Shown here: positions 27,152-36,417 of the stretch, piece by piece
Numbering within the stretch: position 1 is the stretch's first letter
Layout of the letters: each line of letters begins with the position of its first letter
From: Devosia sp. A16
GTDB taxonomy: Bacteria; Pseudomonadota; Alphaproteobacteria; Rhizobiales; Devosiaceae
NCBI RefSeq assembly: GCF_001402915.1
Contig: NZ_CP012945.1
Coordinates: forward strand, 4,379,501-4,443,500
Length of the DNA stretch: 64,000 bases
Reading direction: 5' to 3'
Made by a program: the position numbers and the translations under genes
Notes under the pieces: generated by a model
The model's database searches: none
What the model was told of the DNA's origin: nothing
Seen by the model: only the letters and a program-made list of their open reading frames with translations

Positions 27152-27261
27152 TTGCGAAGTAGCTCGATCACGGAATATTAAGGTTAAGGATTAGTAACGT
27201 TGTGGGGCGCCTATTTGCTCCGACGCCGGAAAGGGTTAAGTTGACCCCATAGAAATACGCA

Positions 27262-27428
27262 GACACTTTCGGTGTCAGCAGTCACCCCTACGGTTCTCCT
27301 CAGGTCCGCCGCAACTCCTGGGTCCGTAGGGAGGCTGGTTCGCAGCGGGCAAGAGTGGCCTCTTCGACATGCCGCCGCGGACCAGCCGCTCATTGAACGC
27401 CCGTCCCGTATACCGGGGCGGGCGTTTT
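27262..27428 (+). ncRNA. Candidate structured small RNA between pleD and rpmG
   Basis: The 377-base gap holds no convincing protein gene but shows consecutive, non-overlapping stems: GACAC/GTGTC (27262-27276); CCCTACGG/CCGTAGGG closing a loop with an inner CAGG/CCTG (27286-27331); a long interrupted stem GGCTGGTTCGC-A-GCGG / CCGC-C-GCGGACCAGCC with an apical AAGAG/CTCTT (27333-27387); and a rho-independent terminator ACGCCCG/CGGGCGT plus TTTT (27397-27428). The order and the end in a terminator are those of a free RNA of about 150-170 bases. It lacks the 4.5S GGAAG core. It could be a small RNA, or a structured 3' UTR of pleD. Confidence 0.45.
27397..27428 (+). terminator. Rho-independent terminator
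   Basis: Stem ACGCCCG / CGGGCGT, with further pairing of CCC/GGG inside, then TTTT. It closes the pleD transcript and the candidate RNA. Confidence 0.85.
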
Positions 27429-27474
27429 GCGTTCGTGATGTCGGCCGTCGGCCTCAGGGCTTGTGCCCCATAAC

Positions 27475-27512
27475 GAAAAACCCCGCGCCGGGGCACGGGG
27501 TTCTCGAATTCG
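27475..27512 (-). terminator. Rho-independent terminator of rpmG
   Basis: Read on the minus strand, GAACCCCGTGCCCC pairs with GGGGCGCGGGGTTTTTC, giving a GC-rich stem followed by a T-run. It lies 17 bases after the rpmG stop. Confidence 0.85.
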
Positions 27513-27528
27513 GCTTGGAAGCGGCAGG

Positions 27529-27696
27529 TTATTTGATCTTGGCTTCCTTGAACTCGACGTGCTTGCGCACGACCGGGTCGTACTTCTTGAACGAGAGCTT
27601 CTCGGTCTGGGTACGCGAGTTCTTCTTGGTGACGTAGTAGAAGCCGGTGTCGGCAGTCGACACGAGCTTGATCTTGAGGGATACGGCTTTGGCCAT
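27529..27696 (-). CDS. rpmG: 50S ribosomal protein L33
   Basis: A 55-residue basic protein beginning [19 protein letters not shown], with [11 protein letters not shown] and [22 protein letters not shown], the standard L33 sequence of alphaproteobacteria. This is the cysteine-free form, with no zinc-binding CxxC pairs. The ATG at 27696 is preceded by AAGGAAA. Single gene, with its own terminator, opposite to pleD. Confidence 0.97.
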   Translation of the reverse strand: MAKAVSLKIKLVSTADTGFYYVTKKNSRTQTEKLSFKKYDPVVRKHVEFKEAKIK

Positions 27697-27846
27697 GGTC
27701 GTGTTTCCTTGAAACGGCTTGCCGCGCGCTATCCGCGGGGCTGTGAATTCAACCGGCCAACCGGCCTGTGGAAATTTGGCCGGAACCTACGGATTTTCGG
27801 GCCGATGTCAAGCGGCACCGGCAACCCGGACGCCACCGGAGCAGGG

Positions 27847-28263
27847 TCAGACGTCGCTCTTGGAGGTATCGCCGCGCGTCGGGTCGAAGCCATACATGTA
27901 GTTGGCCCATTGCAGCCCGACGACGGCGCCCTTGATCGAGGGCAGCATGACCAGCGGCAGCAGGATTGCCGCCGGGATCATGGTCCAGACGTAGAGCATC
28001 GGATCGACCGGCCCGCTCATCTCGGCATGCAGCATCCAGCCGACCAGCACGTGGCCGACGATGAAGATGGCGATATAGGGCGGGAAGTCATCCGCACGCG
28101 CCGCGCTCAGCTTTTCGCCGCACTCGCTGCAGGTATCGTTGAGCTTGAGGTAGGAGCGGAACAGTTTGCCCTTGCCGCAGTTCGGGCAACGGCACATCAC
28201 GCCATTGCCGATTGCCTTCCACAGCGAGCGCTGCTCACGCACAAAACCGATCTCGACCGCCAT
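27847..28263 (-). CDS. DUF983 family membrane protein with zinc ribbon
   Basis: A 138-residue protein. An N-terminal treble-clef-like zinc ribbon (CPNCGKGKLF ... CSECGEKL, four Cys, about residues 26-54) is followed by two membrane helices (about 62-82 and 88-112). That is DUF983, widely found in alphaproteobacteria near rnr or cytochrome oxidase genes. Exact role unknown. It starts with ATG at 28263, two bases after the rnr stop, implying coupling to RNase R. Confidence 0.88.
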   Translation of the reverse strand: MAVEIGFVREQRSLWKAIGNGVMCRCPNCGKGKLFRSYLKLNDTCSECGEKLSAARADDFPPYIAIFIVGHVLVGWMLHAEMSGPVDPMLYVWTMIPAAILLPLVMLPSIKGAVVGLQWANYMYGFDPTRGDTSKSDV

Positions 28264-28265
28264 CG

Positions 28266-30557
28266 CTATCTCTTCCGTTTGGCGAGCTTGCGATAGGCGC
28301 CCGCCTTGCCTCGTTTGCTAGATGGTCCTTTGCGCGCCCGTCCGCCAGATGACGGAACGCCGCGGCTGCCTTCGCTCAGCAGCTCGAAGCGCAGTGCCCC
28401 GGCAACTGGGGCAACCTCGAGCAGCCGGACGCTCACATCGTCGCCGATGCGGAACGTCTCGCCGGTCCGGTCGCCCACCATAGCCTGCATCTCCTCGACG
28501 AAGCGATAGTAATCCTGCCCCAGCGTGGAGGCCGGAATAAACCCGTCGGCGCCGGTATCCTTGAGGCGCACGAACAGGCCCGAGCGGGTGACGCCCGAGA
28601 TGCGGCCTTCGAACCTGGCGTTGATATGCGCGGCAAGGAACTGCGCCAGCAGCCGGTCGATGGTCTCTCGTTCGGCCAGCATGGCGCGGCGTTCGGTCGA
28701 CGAGATGTGCTGGGCGATCCCCGGCAGCTTGACGATCTCGCTGTCGGTCAGTCCGTCCTTGCCCAGCTCCAGCGCGCTGATCAGCGCCCGGTGCACGATC
28801 AGGTCGGCATAGCGGCGGATCGGCGAGGTGAAGTGGGCATAGCGCTCGAGATTGAGGCCGAAATGGCCATAGTTCTCGGCGGCGTACTCGGCCTGCGCCT
28901 GGGTGCGCAGGATGATTTCCGAGACCTGCTGGATCTTGCCGTCGGTGCGGGCCTTGTCGAGGATGCGGTTGAAATCCGATGGTCGTACCGCGTCCGATTT
29001 CGGCGCCGGCAGCTGGAGCGAACTCAGGAAGTCGCGCAGCGCCACCAGCTTCTCCTGGCTCGGGGTGTCGTGCACCCGATAGAGCAGGGCGCTCTTGTGC
29101 TTCTCCAGCGTCTCGGCGGCCGCGACATTGGCCGCGATCATCATCTCCTCGATCAGCCGGTGCGCGTCGAGCCGTTCCGGCACCTTGACGTCAACGACCA
29201 TGCCGGCCTTGTCGAGGATGATCTTGCGTTCGGGCAGGTCGAGATCGAGCGGGCCGCGATTGTCGCGAGCCTTGGCCATGGCGCCGTAGGCAGCCCATAG
29301 CGGCCGGAGGATCGTGTCGAGGATCGGCCCGGTCTTGTCGTCTGGCCGGCCGTCGATCGCCGCCTGGGCCTGCTGGTAGCTGAGCTTGGCGGCGGAGCGG
29401 AACAGCACGCGATGAAAACTGTGCGAGCGCTTCCTGCCGTTCTGGTCGAACACCATGCGCACCGCCAGCGACGGCCGGTTCTCTCCCTCACGCAGCGAGC
29501 AGAGGTCGTTCGAAATGCGTTCGGGCAGCATCGGCACGACGCGGTCGGGGAAATAGACCGAGTTGCCGCGGATATAGGCCTCGCGATCGAGCGCCGTCCC
29601 CGGGCGGACATAGGCCGCGACGTCGGCGATCGCCACGTAGACGATATGGCCACCGGGATTTTTGGGGTCGGTATCGGGCTCGGCATAGACCGCGTCGTCG
29701 TGGTCCTTGGCGTCGACCGGGTCGATGGTGACCAGCGGAATGTGGCGCCAGTCCTCGCGGCCCTTGATCGTGGTTTCCTTCGCCTCCTCGGCTTCCTTGG
29801 TCACCGAAGCGGGGAAACGGTAGGGAATCTCGAGGTTGTGAATAGCGATCATCGAGACCGCCCCTTCGGACTTCGGATTGCCGATGACGTTGCTGACTTT
29901 GGCCTTGGGGATCATCAGCCGGCCGGTCAGCTTGACTTCGACCTCGACCAGGTCGCCGTCGTGGGCATTGCCCAGATCGCCGCCGTCGATGCGCATTTCC
30001 TTCTGCTTGCGGTCGACCGGGATCAGCCGCGCGCCGTCCTCGTCCAGGCGGACGATGCCGATCTGGCCGCGACGCGGCTTGTCGAGGATTTTCATCGCCC
30101 GCGCGGTATAGTTCGGCAGCTCGCCATCGCCGGCGCTGATGCGCGCCAGGATCCTGTCGCCCGGCGCGGGCGCCACGCGGGCATCCTTGGCTTGCCTGAC
30201 CATGACGCGTGGACGCGCCCCTTCCTCGTCGTTCCATTGTGCGGGAAAGGCGTGGAGGTTGTCGGGATCGGCGTCGGTCGGGATGTCGAGGACGGTCACC
30301 GCCGACAGGGCGGCGGTCGGCCGGATCTGCTTGCGGGTCCGGGCGATGAAGCCCTCGCCCTCCATCTGCTTGAGCAGCACCTTGAACGGGGTGCGCATGT
30401 CGCCGTGAATGCCGAAATGGCGCGCCAGGTCGCGCTTGCCATCGAGGGTCGGCTGCTGTGCCATCGCTTCGAGGATGGCTTCGCGCGAGGGGAGCGTGCC
30501 CACGGCAAACTGCCGCGGGCTCTTGGGAGTAGTCTTGGGTTTTGGCGCTTTCGCCAT
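28266..30557 (-). CDS. rnr: Ribonuclease R
   Basis: A 763-residue 3'-5' exoribonuclease. N-terminal winged-helix and cold-shock domains (about 20-230) precede the RNB catalytic domain. Its active-site Asp cluster is IDPVDAKDHDDAV at 278-290. The C-terminal S1 domain follows (GRISGVTRSGLFVRLKDTGADGFIP, about 650-675), and a Lys/Arg-rich tail ends KLAKRKR. It degrades structured RNA and damaged rRNA, and works with SmpB/tmRNA. The topA stop is 11 bases upstream, so topA, rnr and the DUF983 gene are probably one transcript. Confidence 0.97.
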   Translation of the reverse strand: MAKAPKPKTTPKSPRQFAVGTLPSREAILEAMAQQPTLDGKRDLARHFGIHGDMRTPFKVLLKQMEGEGFIARTRKQIRPTAALSAVTVLDIPTDADPDNLHAFPAQWNDEEGARPRVMVRQAKDARVAPAPGDRILARISAGDGELPNYTARAMKILDKPRRGQIGIVRLDEDGARLIPVDRKQKEMRIDGGDLGNAHDGDLVEVEVKLTGRLMIPKAKVSNVIGNPKSEGAVSMIAIHNLEIPYRFPASVTKEAEEAKETTIKGREDWRHIPLVTIDPVDAKDHDDAVYAEPDTDPKNPGGHIVYVAIADVAAYVRPGTALDREAYIRGNSVYFPDRVVPMLPERISNDLCSLREGENRPSLAVRMVFDQNGRKRSHSFHRVLFRSAAKLSYQQAQAAIDGRPDDKTGPILDTILRPLWAAYGAMAKARDNRGPLDLDLPERKIILDKAGMVVDVKVPERLDAHRLIEEMMIAANVAAAETLEKHKSALLYRVHDTPSQEKLVALRDFLSSLQLPAPKSDAVRPSDFNRILDKARTDGKIQQVSEIILRTQAQAEYAAENYGHFGLNLERYAHFTSPIRRYADLIVHRALISALELGKDGLTDSEIVKLPGIAQHISSTERRAMLAERETIDRLLAQFLAAHINARFEGRISGVTRSGLFVRLKDTGADGFIPASTLGQDYYRFVEEMQAMVGDRTGETFRIGDDVSVRLLEVAPVAGALRFELLSEGSRGVPSSGGRARKGPSSKRGKAGAYRKLAKRKR

Positions 30558-30568
30558 TGTCTCTTTCT

Positions 30569-33220
30569 TTAGGCGGGTGTCTCCGCCTTCGTCTTCGATG
30601 CGGGTTTGGGCTTGCTCGCCGCTTTTGCAGTCGACTTGGCCTTGGCCGCAGGTTTCTTGGTCGCCGCTTTCTTGGCTGGCGCCTTCTTGGCGCCGGCCGA
30701 CCGCGACGAGGATTTCTTTGCGCCCGAGGCGCCGCCCTTGGCGGCGATCAGTTCGAGCGCCTGCTCGATCGTCACGTCCTCAGGCTTGACCTCTTTGGGC
30801 AGCGTTGCATTCACCTTGCCCTGATTCACATACGGCCCATAGCGGCCGGCGCGAACCGAGATGGTGCCGCCATCATGCTCGAAGGTCTTGATCGCTGCTG
30901 GCGTACTACCGCCGCCGCGACCGAACCGTCCGCCGCCCGCTGCCTTCTGCGCGAGCAGATCGACGGCGCGGTTGAGCCCCACCGTGAACACCTCTTCGAC
31001 CTCGGGGAGGTTGGCATAGGTGCCATCATGGAGAATGAACGGTCCGTAGCGGCCAATGCCGGCGCTGATCGGCTTGCCCGTTTCCGGGTGGTTGCCGACG
31101 GGGCGGGGCAGCGACAGCAACTGCAACGCCTTTTCGAGCGTCAGACTGTCAGGCGTCCATCCTTTGGGAAGCGACGAGCGCTTCGGTTCCGCACCGTCAC
31201 CAAGCTGCACATATGGACCGAAACGGCCCGACTTCAAGGCCACCTCGAGCCCGCTCTCGGGATCGGTGCCCAGAATGCCGTCGCCGATACCCGCCTCGCT
31301 GGCCCCGCCGGTGGCCGCATCCGACAGCTGCATGGTGTAGCGGCATTCGGGATAGTTCGAGCAACCGATGAAGGCGCCGAACTTGCCCAGCTTCAACGAC
31401 AGCTGGCCGGTACCGCAATTGGGGCAGCGGCGCGGGTCGGAGCCGTCGGCCTTGGCCGGGAAGATGTGGTCGGCCAGCAGATCGTTCAGCGCATCCAGCA
31501 CTTCGGAGACGCGCAGATCCTTGATCTCTTCGACATGGCTCTGGAAATCGTTCCAGAAGTCGCGCAGCACGTCCTTCCACGCAAGCTTGCCGTCCGAGAT
31601 CAGATCGAGCTTTTCTTCGAGCGAGGCGGTGAAGCCGTACTCGACATAGCGGGTGAAGAAGCTCTCGAGGAAGGCGGTAACGATGCGGCCGCGATCTTCC
31701 GGGATCAGCACGCGTTTTTCGAGCCGCACATAGTTGCGGTCCTGCAGCACCGAGATGGTGGCGGCATAGGTGGAAGGGCGGCCGATGCCGATCTCTTCCA
31801 TCTTCTTGATCAGGCTGGCTTCCGAATAGCGCGGCGGCGGCTGCGTGAAGTGCTGCTCGATCAGCGCCTGCTCCAGCTTCGGCCGGTCGCCGACGTTGAG
31901 CGGCGGCAGCTCGCGGCTGTCCTCGTCGTCCTCGGCGTTGGGATCACGGTCCTCCTTGGCCTCGACGCCATAGAGCGCAAGGAAGCCGGGGAAGGTAACA
32001 ACCGAGCCGACCGCGCGCAGCGAGATGTCGCGGCTGGTGGCAAATACCGAGATATCGGCCGTGGTCCGTTCGATTTCCGCCGAACGCATCTGGCTGGCCA
32101 GCGTGCGCTTCCAGATCAGTTCGTAGAGCCGATGCTTGTCCGGATCGCCCCGTAGCGTATCGGGATGCCGGAACATGTCGGTCGGACGGATGGCCTCGTG
32201 CGCTTCCTGCGCGTTCTTGGCCTTGGTCGAATAGATGCGCGCCTTCTCGGGCAGGTAGTCGGCGCCAAAGTTCTTCACGATGGCGCGCCGGGCCTGGTCG
32301 ATACCTTCCGGCGCCATCTGCACGGCATCGGTTCGCATATAGGTGATGATGCCGTCCTCGTAGAGCCGCTGCGCGATCTGCATGGTGCGCGCCGGCGCAA
32401 AGCCGAGACGCGAGGAGGCGTCCTGCTGCAGGCTCGAGGTGCTGAACGGTGCGTAGGGATTGCGCCTGGTCGGCTTCTTGTCCACCGCGGTGACGGAGAA
32501 CGTGCCCGCTTCGATTGCCGCTTTCAGCGCCTCGGCTTCCTGCCCGGTGCCGACGTCGAGCTTGTCGGTCTTCTTGCCGTCGACCGAATAGAGCCGCGCC
32601 TCGAAGCTGCGGCCCTTCTCGTTGAGCCGCGCGCCGATCGACCAGTATTCCTGCGGGCGGAATTTCTCGATCTCGGACTCGCGGTCGCAAACGACGCGCA
32701 GCGCCACCGACTGCACGCGGCCGGCCGAACGAGAGCCCGGGAGCTTCCGCCACAGCACCGGAGAGAGCGTGAAGCCGACGAGGTAATCGAGAGCGCGGCG
32801 GGCGAGGTAAGCATCGACCAGCGGCTCGTCGATGTCGCGCGGGTTGCGCATCGCCTCGGTGATCGCGTCCTTGGTGATGGCGTTGAATACCACGCGCTTG
32901 ACCGGCTTGTCCTTGACCAGCTTCTTCTGCCGGAGCACGTCGAGTACGTGCCAGGAGATTGCTTCGCCCTCGCGATCGGGGTCGGTGGCGAGGATCAGTT
33001 CGTCGGCATTTTTCAGCGCGTTGCCGATATCGGTCAGCCGTTTCTTCGACGCCGTATCGACTTCCCAGCTCATCGCGAAGTCTTCGTCAGGGAGGACCGA
33101 GCCATCCTTCGCCGGCAGATCGCGCACATGGCCGAAGCTGGCGAGGACCTCGTAGTCCTTGCCCAGATAGCCGCTGATCGTCTTGATCTTGTTGGGACTT
33201 TCAACGATGACGAGCTTCAT
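30569..33220 (-). CDS. topA: DNA topoisomerase I
   Basis: An 883-residue type IA topoisomerase that relaxes negative supercoils. The TOPRIM domain begins MKLVIVESPNKIKTI and has DPDREGEAISWH at 80-91. The catalytic tyrosine is Y294 in GIITYMRTD. A four-Cys zinc ribbon (CPNCGTG ... GCSNYPECRYTM) is near residue 600, followed by repeats of the GRYGPFI/GRYGPYV type, and a Lys/Ala-rich tail of about 55 residues. The start is the ATG at 33220; the longer frame adds a basic, unconserved leader. Next in the run dprA-topA-rnr. Confidence 0.97.
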   Translation of the reverse strand: MKLVIVESPNKIKTISGYLGKDYEVLASFGHVRDLPAKDGSVLPDEDFAMSWEVDTASKKRLTDIGNALKNADELILATDPDREGEAISWHVLDVLRQKKLVKDKPVKRVVFNAITKDAITEAMRNPRDIDEPLVDAYLARRALDYLVGFTLSPVLWRKLPGSRSAGRVQSVALRVVCDRESEIEKFRPQEYWSIGARLNEKGRSFEARLYSVDGKKTDKLDVGTGQEAEALKAAIEAGTFSVTAVDKKPTRRNPYAPFSTSSLQQDASSRLGFAPARTMQIAQRLYEDGIITYMRTDAVQMAPEGIDQARRAIVKNFGADYLPEKARIYSTKAKNAQEAHEAIRPTDMFRHPDTLRGDPDKHRLYELIWKRTLASQMRSAEIERTTADISVFATSRDISLRAVGSVVTFPGFLALYGVEAKEDRDPNAEDDEDSRELPPLNVGDRPKLEQALIEQHFTQPPPRYSEASLIKKMEEIGIGRPSTYAATISVLQDRNYVRLEKRVLIPEDRGRIVTAFLESFFTRYVEYGFTASLEEKLDLISDGKLAWKDVLRDFWNDFQSHVEEIKDLRVSEVLDALNDLLADHIFPAKADGSDPRRCPNCGTGQLSLKLGKFGAFIGCSNYPECRYTMQLSDAATGGASEAGIGDGILGTDPESGLEVALKSGRFGPYVQLGDGAEPKRSSLPKGWTPDSLTLEKALQLLSLPRPVGNHPETGKPISAGIGRYGPFILHDGTYANLPEVEEVFTVGLNRAVDLLAQKAAGGGRFGRGGGSTPAAIKTFEHDGGTISVRAGRYGPYVNQGKVNATLPKEVKPEDVTIEQALELIAAKGGASGAKKSSSRSAGAKKAPAKKAATKKPAAKAKSTAKAASKPKPASKTKAETPA

Positions 33221-33352
33221 GGACCGAGCTTTCGGGAGTGGCATTCGAACGCGGCGCAACATGGTGAAGCGGCTTTGGGCTGTCAACCAGCCCGGCAGCC
33301 CGGTACGCCGTTCCCCCTATGGGGGAAGAAAGTTCGGCCGGTAATGCGCCGT

Positions 33353-34471
33353 TCAGGGGCGGAGCGCTACCAACTGGCCGCTTGACCATTCGACCCGTCC
33401 CTCGAGGTCGAGTTCCAGCAGCAGCGTCTGCACCCGGCTGATCGCAATGCCGGTCGATCTGATGACGTCGTCGACCGGAATCGGCGTGAGGCTCAGCGCC
33501 TCGATCAGCCGGGATCGTTCGTCATCCGACGCCGGGGCGGCATCCATGACCTCGACCTCGGGTAACCAGTCGGGCTCGAACAGGCCAGTGCGCGCCGGGT
33601 CGGCCTCGCGCAGGGTCTCGATGATGTCGGCGGCGCCGGTGATCAGCCTGGCGCCCTGCTGAATCAGCGAGTTGCCGCCTTCGGCGCGCGGATCGAGCGG
33701 CGAGCCAGGCACGGCGAACACTTCACGATTCTGTTCCAGCGCCAGCCGGGCGGTGATCAGCGAGCCGGAGCGCTTGGCGGCTTCGACGACGACCGTGCCG
33801 AGGCTCAGCCCGGAGACCAGCCGGTTGCGACGCGGGAAATCTCGCGCCCGCGGCTCCCAGCCGAGCGGCATCTCGGTGAGCAGGGCGCCGCCATGCTCGA
33901 CAATCTGCTGCGCCAGCGGCCGGTTCTCATCGGGATAGATGCGGTCAAGGCCGCCAGCCAGAACCGCTACGGTTCCGCCGCGGAGCGCCGCCCGATGCGC
34001 GGCGGTGTCGATGCCACGCGCAAGGCCGGAGACCACTGTATAACCCGCGTCACCGAGATCGGCGGCCAGCATCTGCGCGAACTTCTGACCGGCGGTGGAG
34101 GCGTTGCGCGCCCCGACGATCGCAACGGTGCGCTGCCAGTCGAGCCCGGCGCCACCGGCGATGGCGACCAGCGGCGGCGCACCGGCGATGTAGCGAAGCA
34201 GGGGAGGGTAGTGCGGCTCGCGCGAGCCGACGAAGCGGGCGCCAAGCCGTTCGGCGCGCGCAATCTCGTCTTCAGCCTCGGCAATCGAGGGAATGCGCGC
34301 GGGGGTCCCGAGGCGCTTGAGCATCTCGGGCAGCACCGCCAGCGCCGCCTCGGCCGAACCTTCGCGGTTCAGCAACTGGCGGAACGTCTGCGGCCCGATA
34401 TTGTCGGTGCGGATGAGCCGCAGCCATGCAGTGCGCTGCGACGGCGTCAGTTCGCTGCCGTCGCGCGCCAT
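33353..34471 (-). CDS. dprA: DNA-processing protein DprA
   Basis: A 372-residue DprA/Smf that loads RecA on single-stranded DNA after uptake. The N-terminal helical SAM-like part (about 1-75) is followed by the Rossmann-type core: GARNASTAGQKFAQ, VSGLARGIDTAAHRAAL and GGLDRIYPDENRPLAQQI. The C-terminal winged-helix domain (about 310-372) is the one found in many proteobacteria. The ATG at 34471 is three bases after the plsY stop, so the two are co-transcribed. dprA is widespread and does not by itself prove competence. Confidence 0.95.
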   Translation of the reverse strand: MARDGSELTPSQRTAWLRLIRTDNIGPQTFRQLLNREGSAEAALAVLPEMLKRLGTPARIPSIAEAEDEIARAERLGARFVGSREPHYPPLLRYIAGAPPLVAIAGGAGLDWQRTVAIVGARNASTAGQKFAQMLAADLGDAGYTVVSGLARGIDTAAHRAALRGGTVAVLAGGLDRIYPDENRPLAQQIVEHGGALLTEMPLGWEPRARDFPRRNRLVSGLSLGTVVVEAAKRSGSLITARLALEQNREVFAVPGSPLDPRAEGGNSLIQQGARLITGAADIIETLREADPARTGLFEPDWLPEVEVMDAAPASDDERSRLIEALSLTPIPVDDVIRSTGIAISRVQTLLLELDLEGRVEWSSGQLVALRP

Positions 34472-34474
34472 GGC

Positions 34475-35107
34475 TCAGGCCTTGGGCTTTTCCGAGCCGA
34501 TCTTCGGCTCGGTGCCATTCCACAGCCGCCGGATGTTCTGCCAGTGCTTGAAATAGAGCACGAAGCTGAGCAGCGCGCAGGCCGCGGCGAAGGTAAAACC
34601 CTGCATATCGGTGCCGGCGAGCGTGTAGGCGAAGATCGGTGCGGTCGCGGCCGCGGTGAGGGCAGCGAGCGAGGAGAAGCGGCGGGCGACGGCGATCAGC
34701 AGCCAGACGGCGCAGAAGATCAGCCCCACCACCCAGTTCCATGCCAGCAGCACGCCGATATAGGTGGCGACGCCCTTGCCGCCTTTGAAGCCGAGCCAGA
34801 TCGGGAAGACGTGGCCGAAGAATGCTCCGATGCCGGCGCCGTAGACGATGAACTCCGCTTGGAGCGGCGACTCGGCGCCCGGCACGAGGAAGTGGCGCGC
34901 GATCAGCACCGCCGCGGCGCCCTTGCCGGCGTCGAGCAGCAGCGTCGCTGCGGCGAGCCAGCGATTGCCGGTCCGCAGCACGTTGGTGGCGCCGATATTG
35001 CCCGAGCCGATGGCGCGGATGTCGATGCCGACGGCGCGCGTCAGCAACAGCCCAAACGGGATCGAGCCGAGCAGGTAGCCCAGGACAGTGGCGATCAGGA
35101 AGTTCAT
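34475..35107 (-). CDS. plsY: Acyl-phosphate:glycerol-3-phosphate acyltransferase PlsY
   Basis: A 210-residue integral membrane enzyme for the first step of phospholipid synthesis. The three family motifs are GYLLGSIPFGLLL with GSGNIGATNVLR (about 10-50), GHVFPIWLGFKGGKGVATYIG (about 108-128), and the later loop near KHWQNIRRLWNGTEPKIG. The gene overlaps the end of the dihydroorotase homologue by four bases (ATGA). Confidence 0.96.
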   Translation of the reverse strand: MNFLIATVLGYLLGSIPFGLLLTRAVGIDIRAIGSGNIGATNVLRTGNRWLAAATLLLDAGKGAAAVLIARHFLVPGAESPLQAEFIVYGAGIGAFFGHVFPIWLGFKGGKGVATYIGVLLAWNWVVGLIFCAVWLLIAVARRFSSLAALTAAATAPIFAYTLAGTDMQGFTFAAACALLSFVLYFKHWQNIRRLWNGTEPKIGSEKPKA

Positions 35108-36417
35108 GCGTCGGCCCCCTCGGTGCTCGCAGCATGGCTGAAGACCGCACGGCCTGCAACGAAGGTGTGCATCACCGCCCCCTGCATACGGGCGCCCTCG
35201 AAGGCCGAGTTGCGCGAGCGTGAGCGCAGCGCCGCCTCCTTGACCACCCAGGGAAACTCCGGATCGAAGATGATCAGGTCGGCGGGAGCGCCCACCGCGA
35301 TACGTCCCGACTCGAGTCCGAGCAGTTCTGCCGGACGGCTGGTCATGGCGCGGAGCAGGGTCAGCAACGGCACGTCGCCCGAATGCAACAGGCGGAGCGC
35401 CGCGGCCAGCAGGGTCTCGAGCCCGACTGCCCCATCCGAGGCTTCGGCGAACGGCTGGCGCTTCACCTCGGTATCCTGAGGGTCGTGGGCGGAGTGGATG
35501 GTGTCGATGGCGCCGGAGTTGAGGCCGTCGATGACGGCGCGCCGGTCGTCCTCCGACCGCAGCGGCGGCGACAGCTTGAAGAACGAGCGATAGGGGGCGA
35601 CGTCGTTCTCGTTGAGCGTCAGGTTGTTGATCGAGATGCCAGCGGAAACAGTGGCGAGTCGGCGCTTGGCTGCGGCGAGCAACTCCACCGCGGCGCCGCT
35701 CGAGACCTGTGCTGCATGGTAGCGAACGCCGGTCAGGGCGGCGAGCTGCAGGTCGCGGGCCAGGGGAACCGTCTCGGCCTCGACCGGAATGCCCTTGAGG
35801 CCCGAGATCGTCGCCAGCGCGCCCTCGTTCATCACCCCATCGCCCACCAGGCTGCGCTCGGCGACGTGATGGATGATCGGCAGGTCGAAGTTGCGCGCAT
35901 AGGTGAACGCGGCCCGCAGGAGGCCAGCCGACTGGATCGACTCGCGCCCGTCGGTGAGGGCGACGGCGCCGGCTTCCTTCAAGAGGCCGAACTCGGTGAT
36001 TTCCTCCCCCTTGAGGCCGCGGGTGATGGCGGCGGCGGGGAGAATGTTGACCGAGGCCTTGGCCCCGGCGCGGCGAAGCACGAAGTCGACCAGCGCACCA
36101 TCGTCGATCACCGGCGTGGTGTCGGGCATCAGCACGAAACTGGTGACCCCGCCGGCGGCAGCTGCCTCGGCGGCGGTTGCCAGCGTCTCGCGATACTCGT
36201 GCCCCGGCTCGCCGGTGAACACCCGCATGTCGATCAGGCCGGGTGCGACGACGAGGCCTTTGGCGTCACAGACCTCGGCGCCATCAGGGACACCCTGTGG
36301 CGCCCCGTTGGTAATGCCGGCGATCCTGCCGTTCTCCACCAGCACGGCGCCCGGTGCGTCGCGGTTGCTGGCGGGGTCGACGATCCGGGCATTGGCAATG
36401 ACCATGGGCTTGCTCAT
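35104..36417 (-). CDS. Dihydroorotase-like protein lacking metal ligands (PyrC'/PyrX type)
   Basis: A 437-residue amidohydrolase-fold protein, full length for a dihydroorotase, yet its active site is lost. The metal motif DxHxH reads D63-M-R65-V-F67. The third-ligand region keeps H183/H184, but the H of YHxxH-V-S is Q237, and the TDHAPH motif with the catalytic Asp reads HSAHDPQ (residues 308-314). It overlaps pyrB by four bases. In Pseudomonas an inactive dihydroorotase homologue encoded next to pyrB is a structural subunit needed for aspartate carbamoyltransferase assembly. The same role is likely here, and a true pyrC should lie elsewhere. Confidence 0.88.
   Translation of the reverse strand: MSKPMVIANARIVDPASNRDAPGAVLVENGRIAGITNGAPQGVPDGAEVCDAKGLVVAPGLIDMRVFTGEPGHEYRETLATAAEAAAAGGVTSFVLMPDTTPVIDDGALVDFVLRRAGAKASVNILPAAAITRGLKGEEITEFGLLKEAGAVALTDGRESIQSAGLLRAAFTYARNFDLPIIHHVAERSLVGDGVMNEGALATISGLKGIPVEAETVPLARDLQLAALTGVRYHAAQVSSGAAVELLAAAKRRLATVSAGISINNLTLNENDVAPYRSFFKLSPPLRSEDDRRAVIDGLNSGAIDTIHSAHDPQDTEVKRQPFAEASDGAVGLETLLAAALRLLHSGDVPLLTLLRAMTSRPAELLGLESGRIAVGAPADLIIFDPEFPWVVKEAALRSRSRNSAFEGARMQGAVMHTFVAGRAVFSHAASTEGADA

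Noticed and set aside
27175-27205. TTAA repeats after pleD as a CtrA box
   Set aside because: Spacings are two or six bases; no TTAA-N7-TTAA is formed.
27286-27387. 4.5S (SRP) RNA
   Set aside because: The universal GGAAGG...AGCAG loop is missing.
27272-27637. Open frames on both strands in the pleD-rpmG gap as small protein genes
   Set aside because: No ribosome site, no similarity, and they run through terminators and rpmG in antisense; the structured RNA explains the region better.
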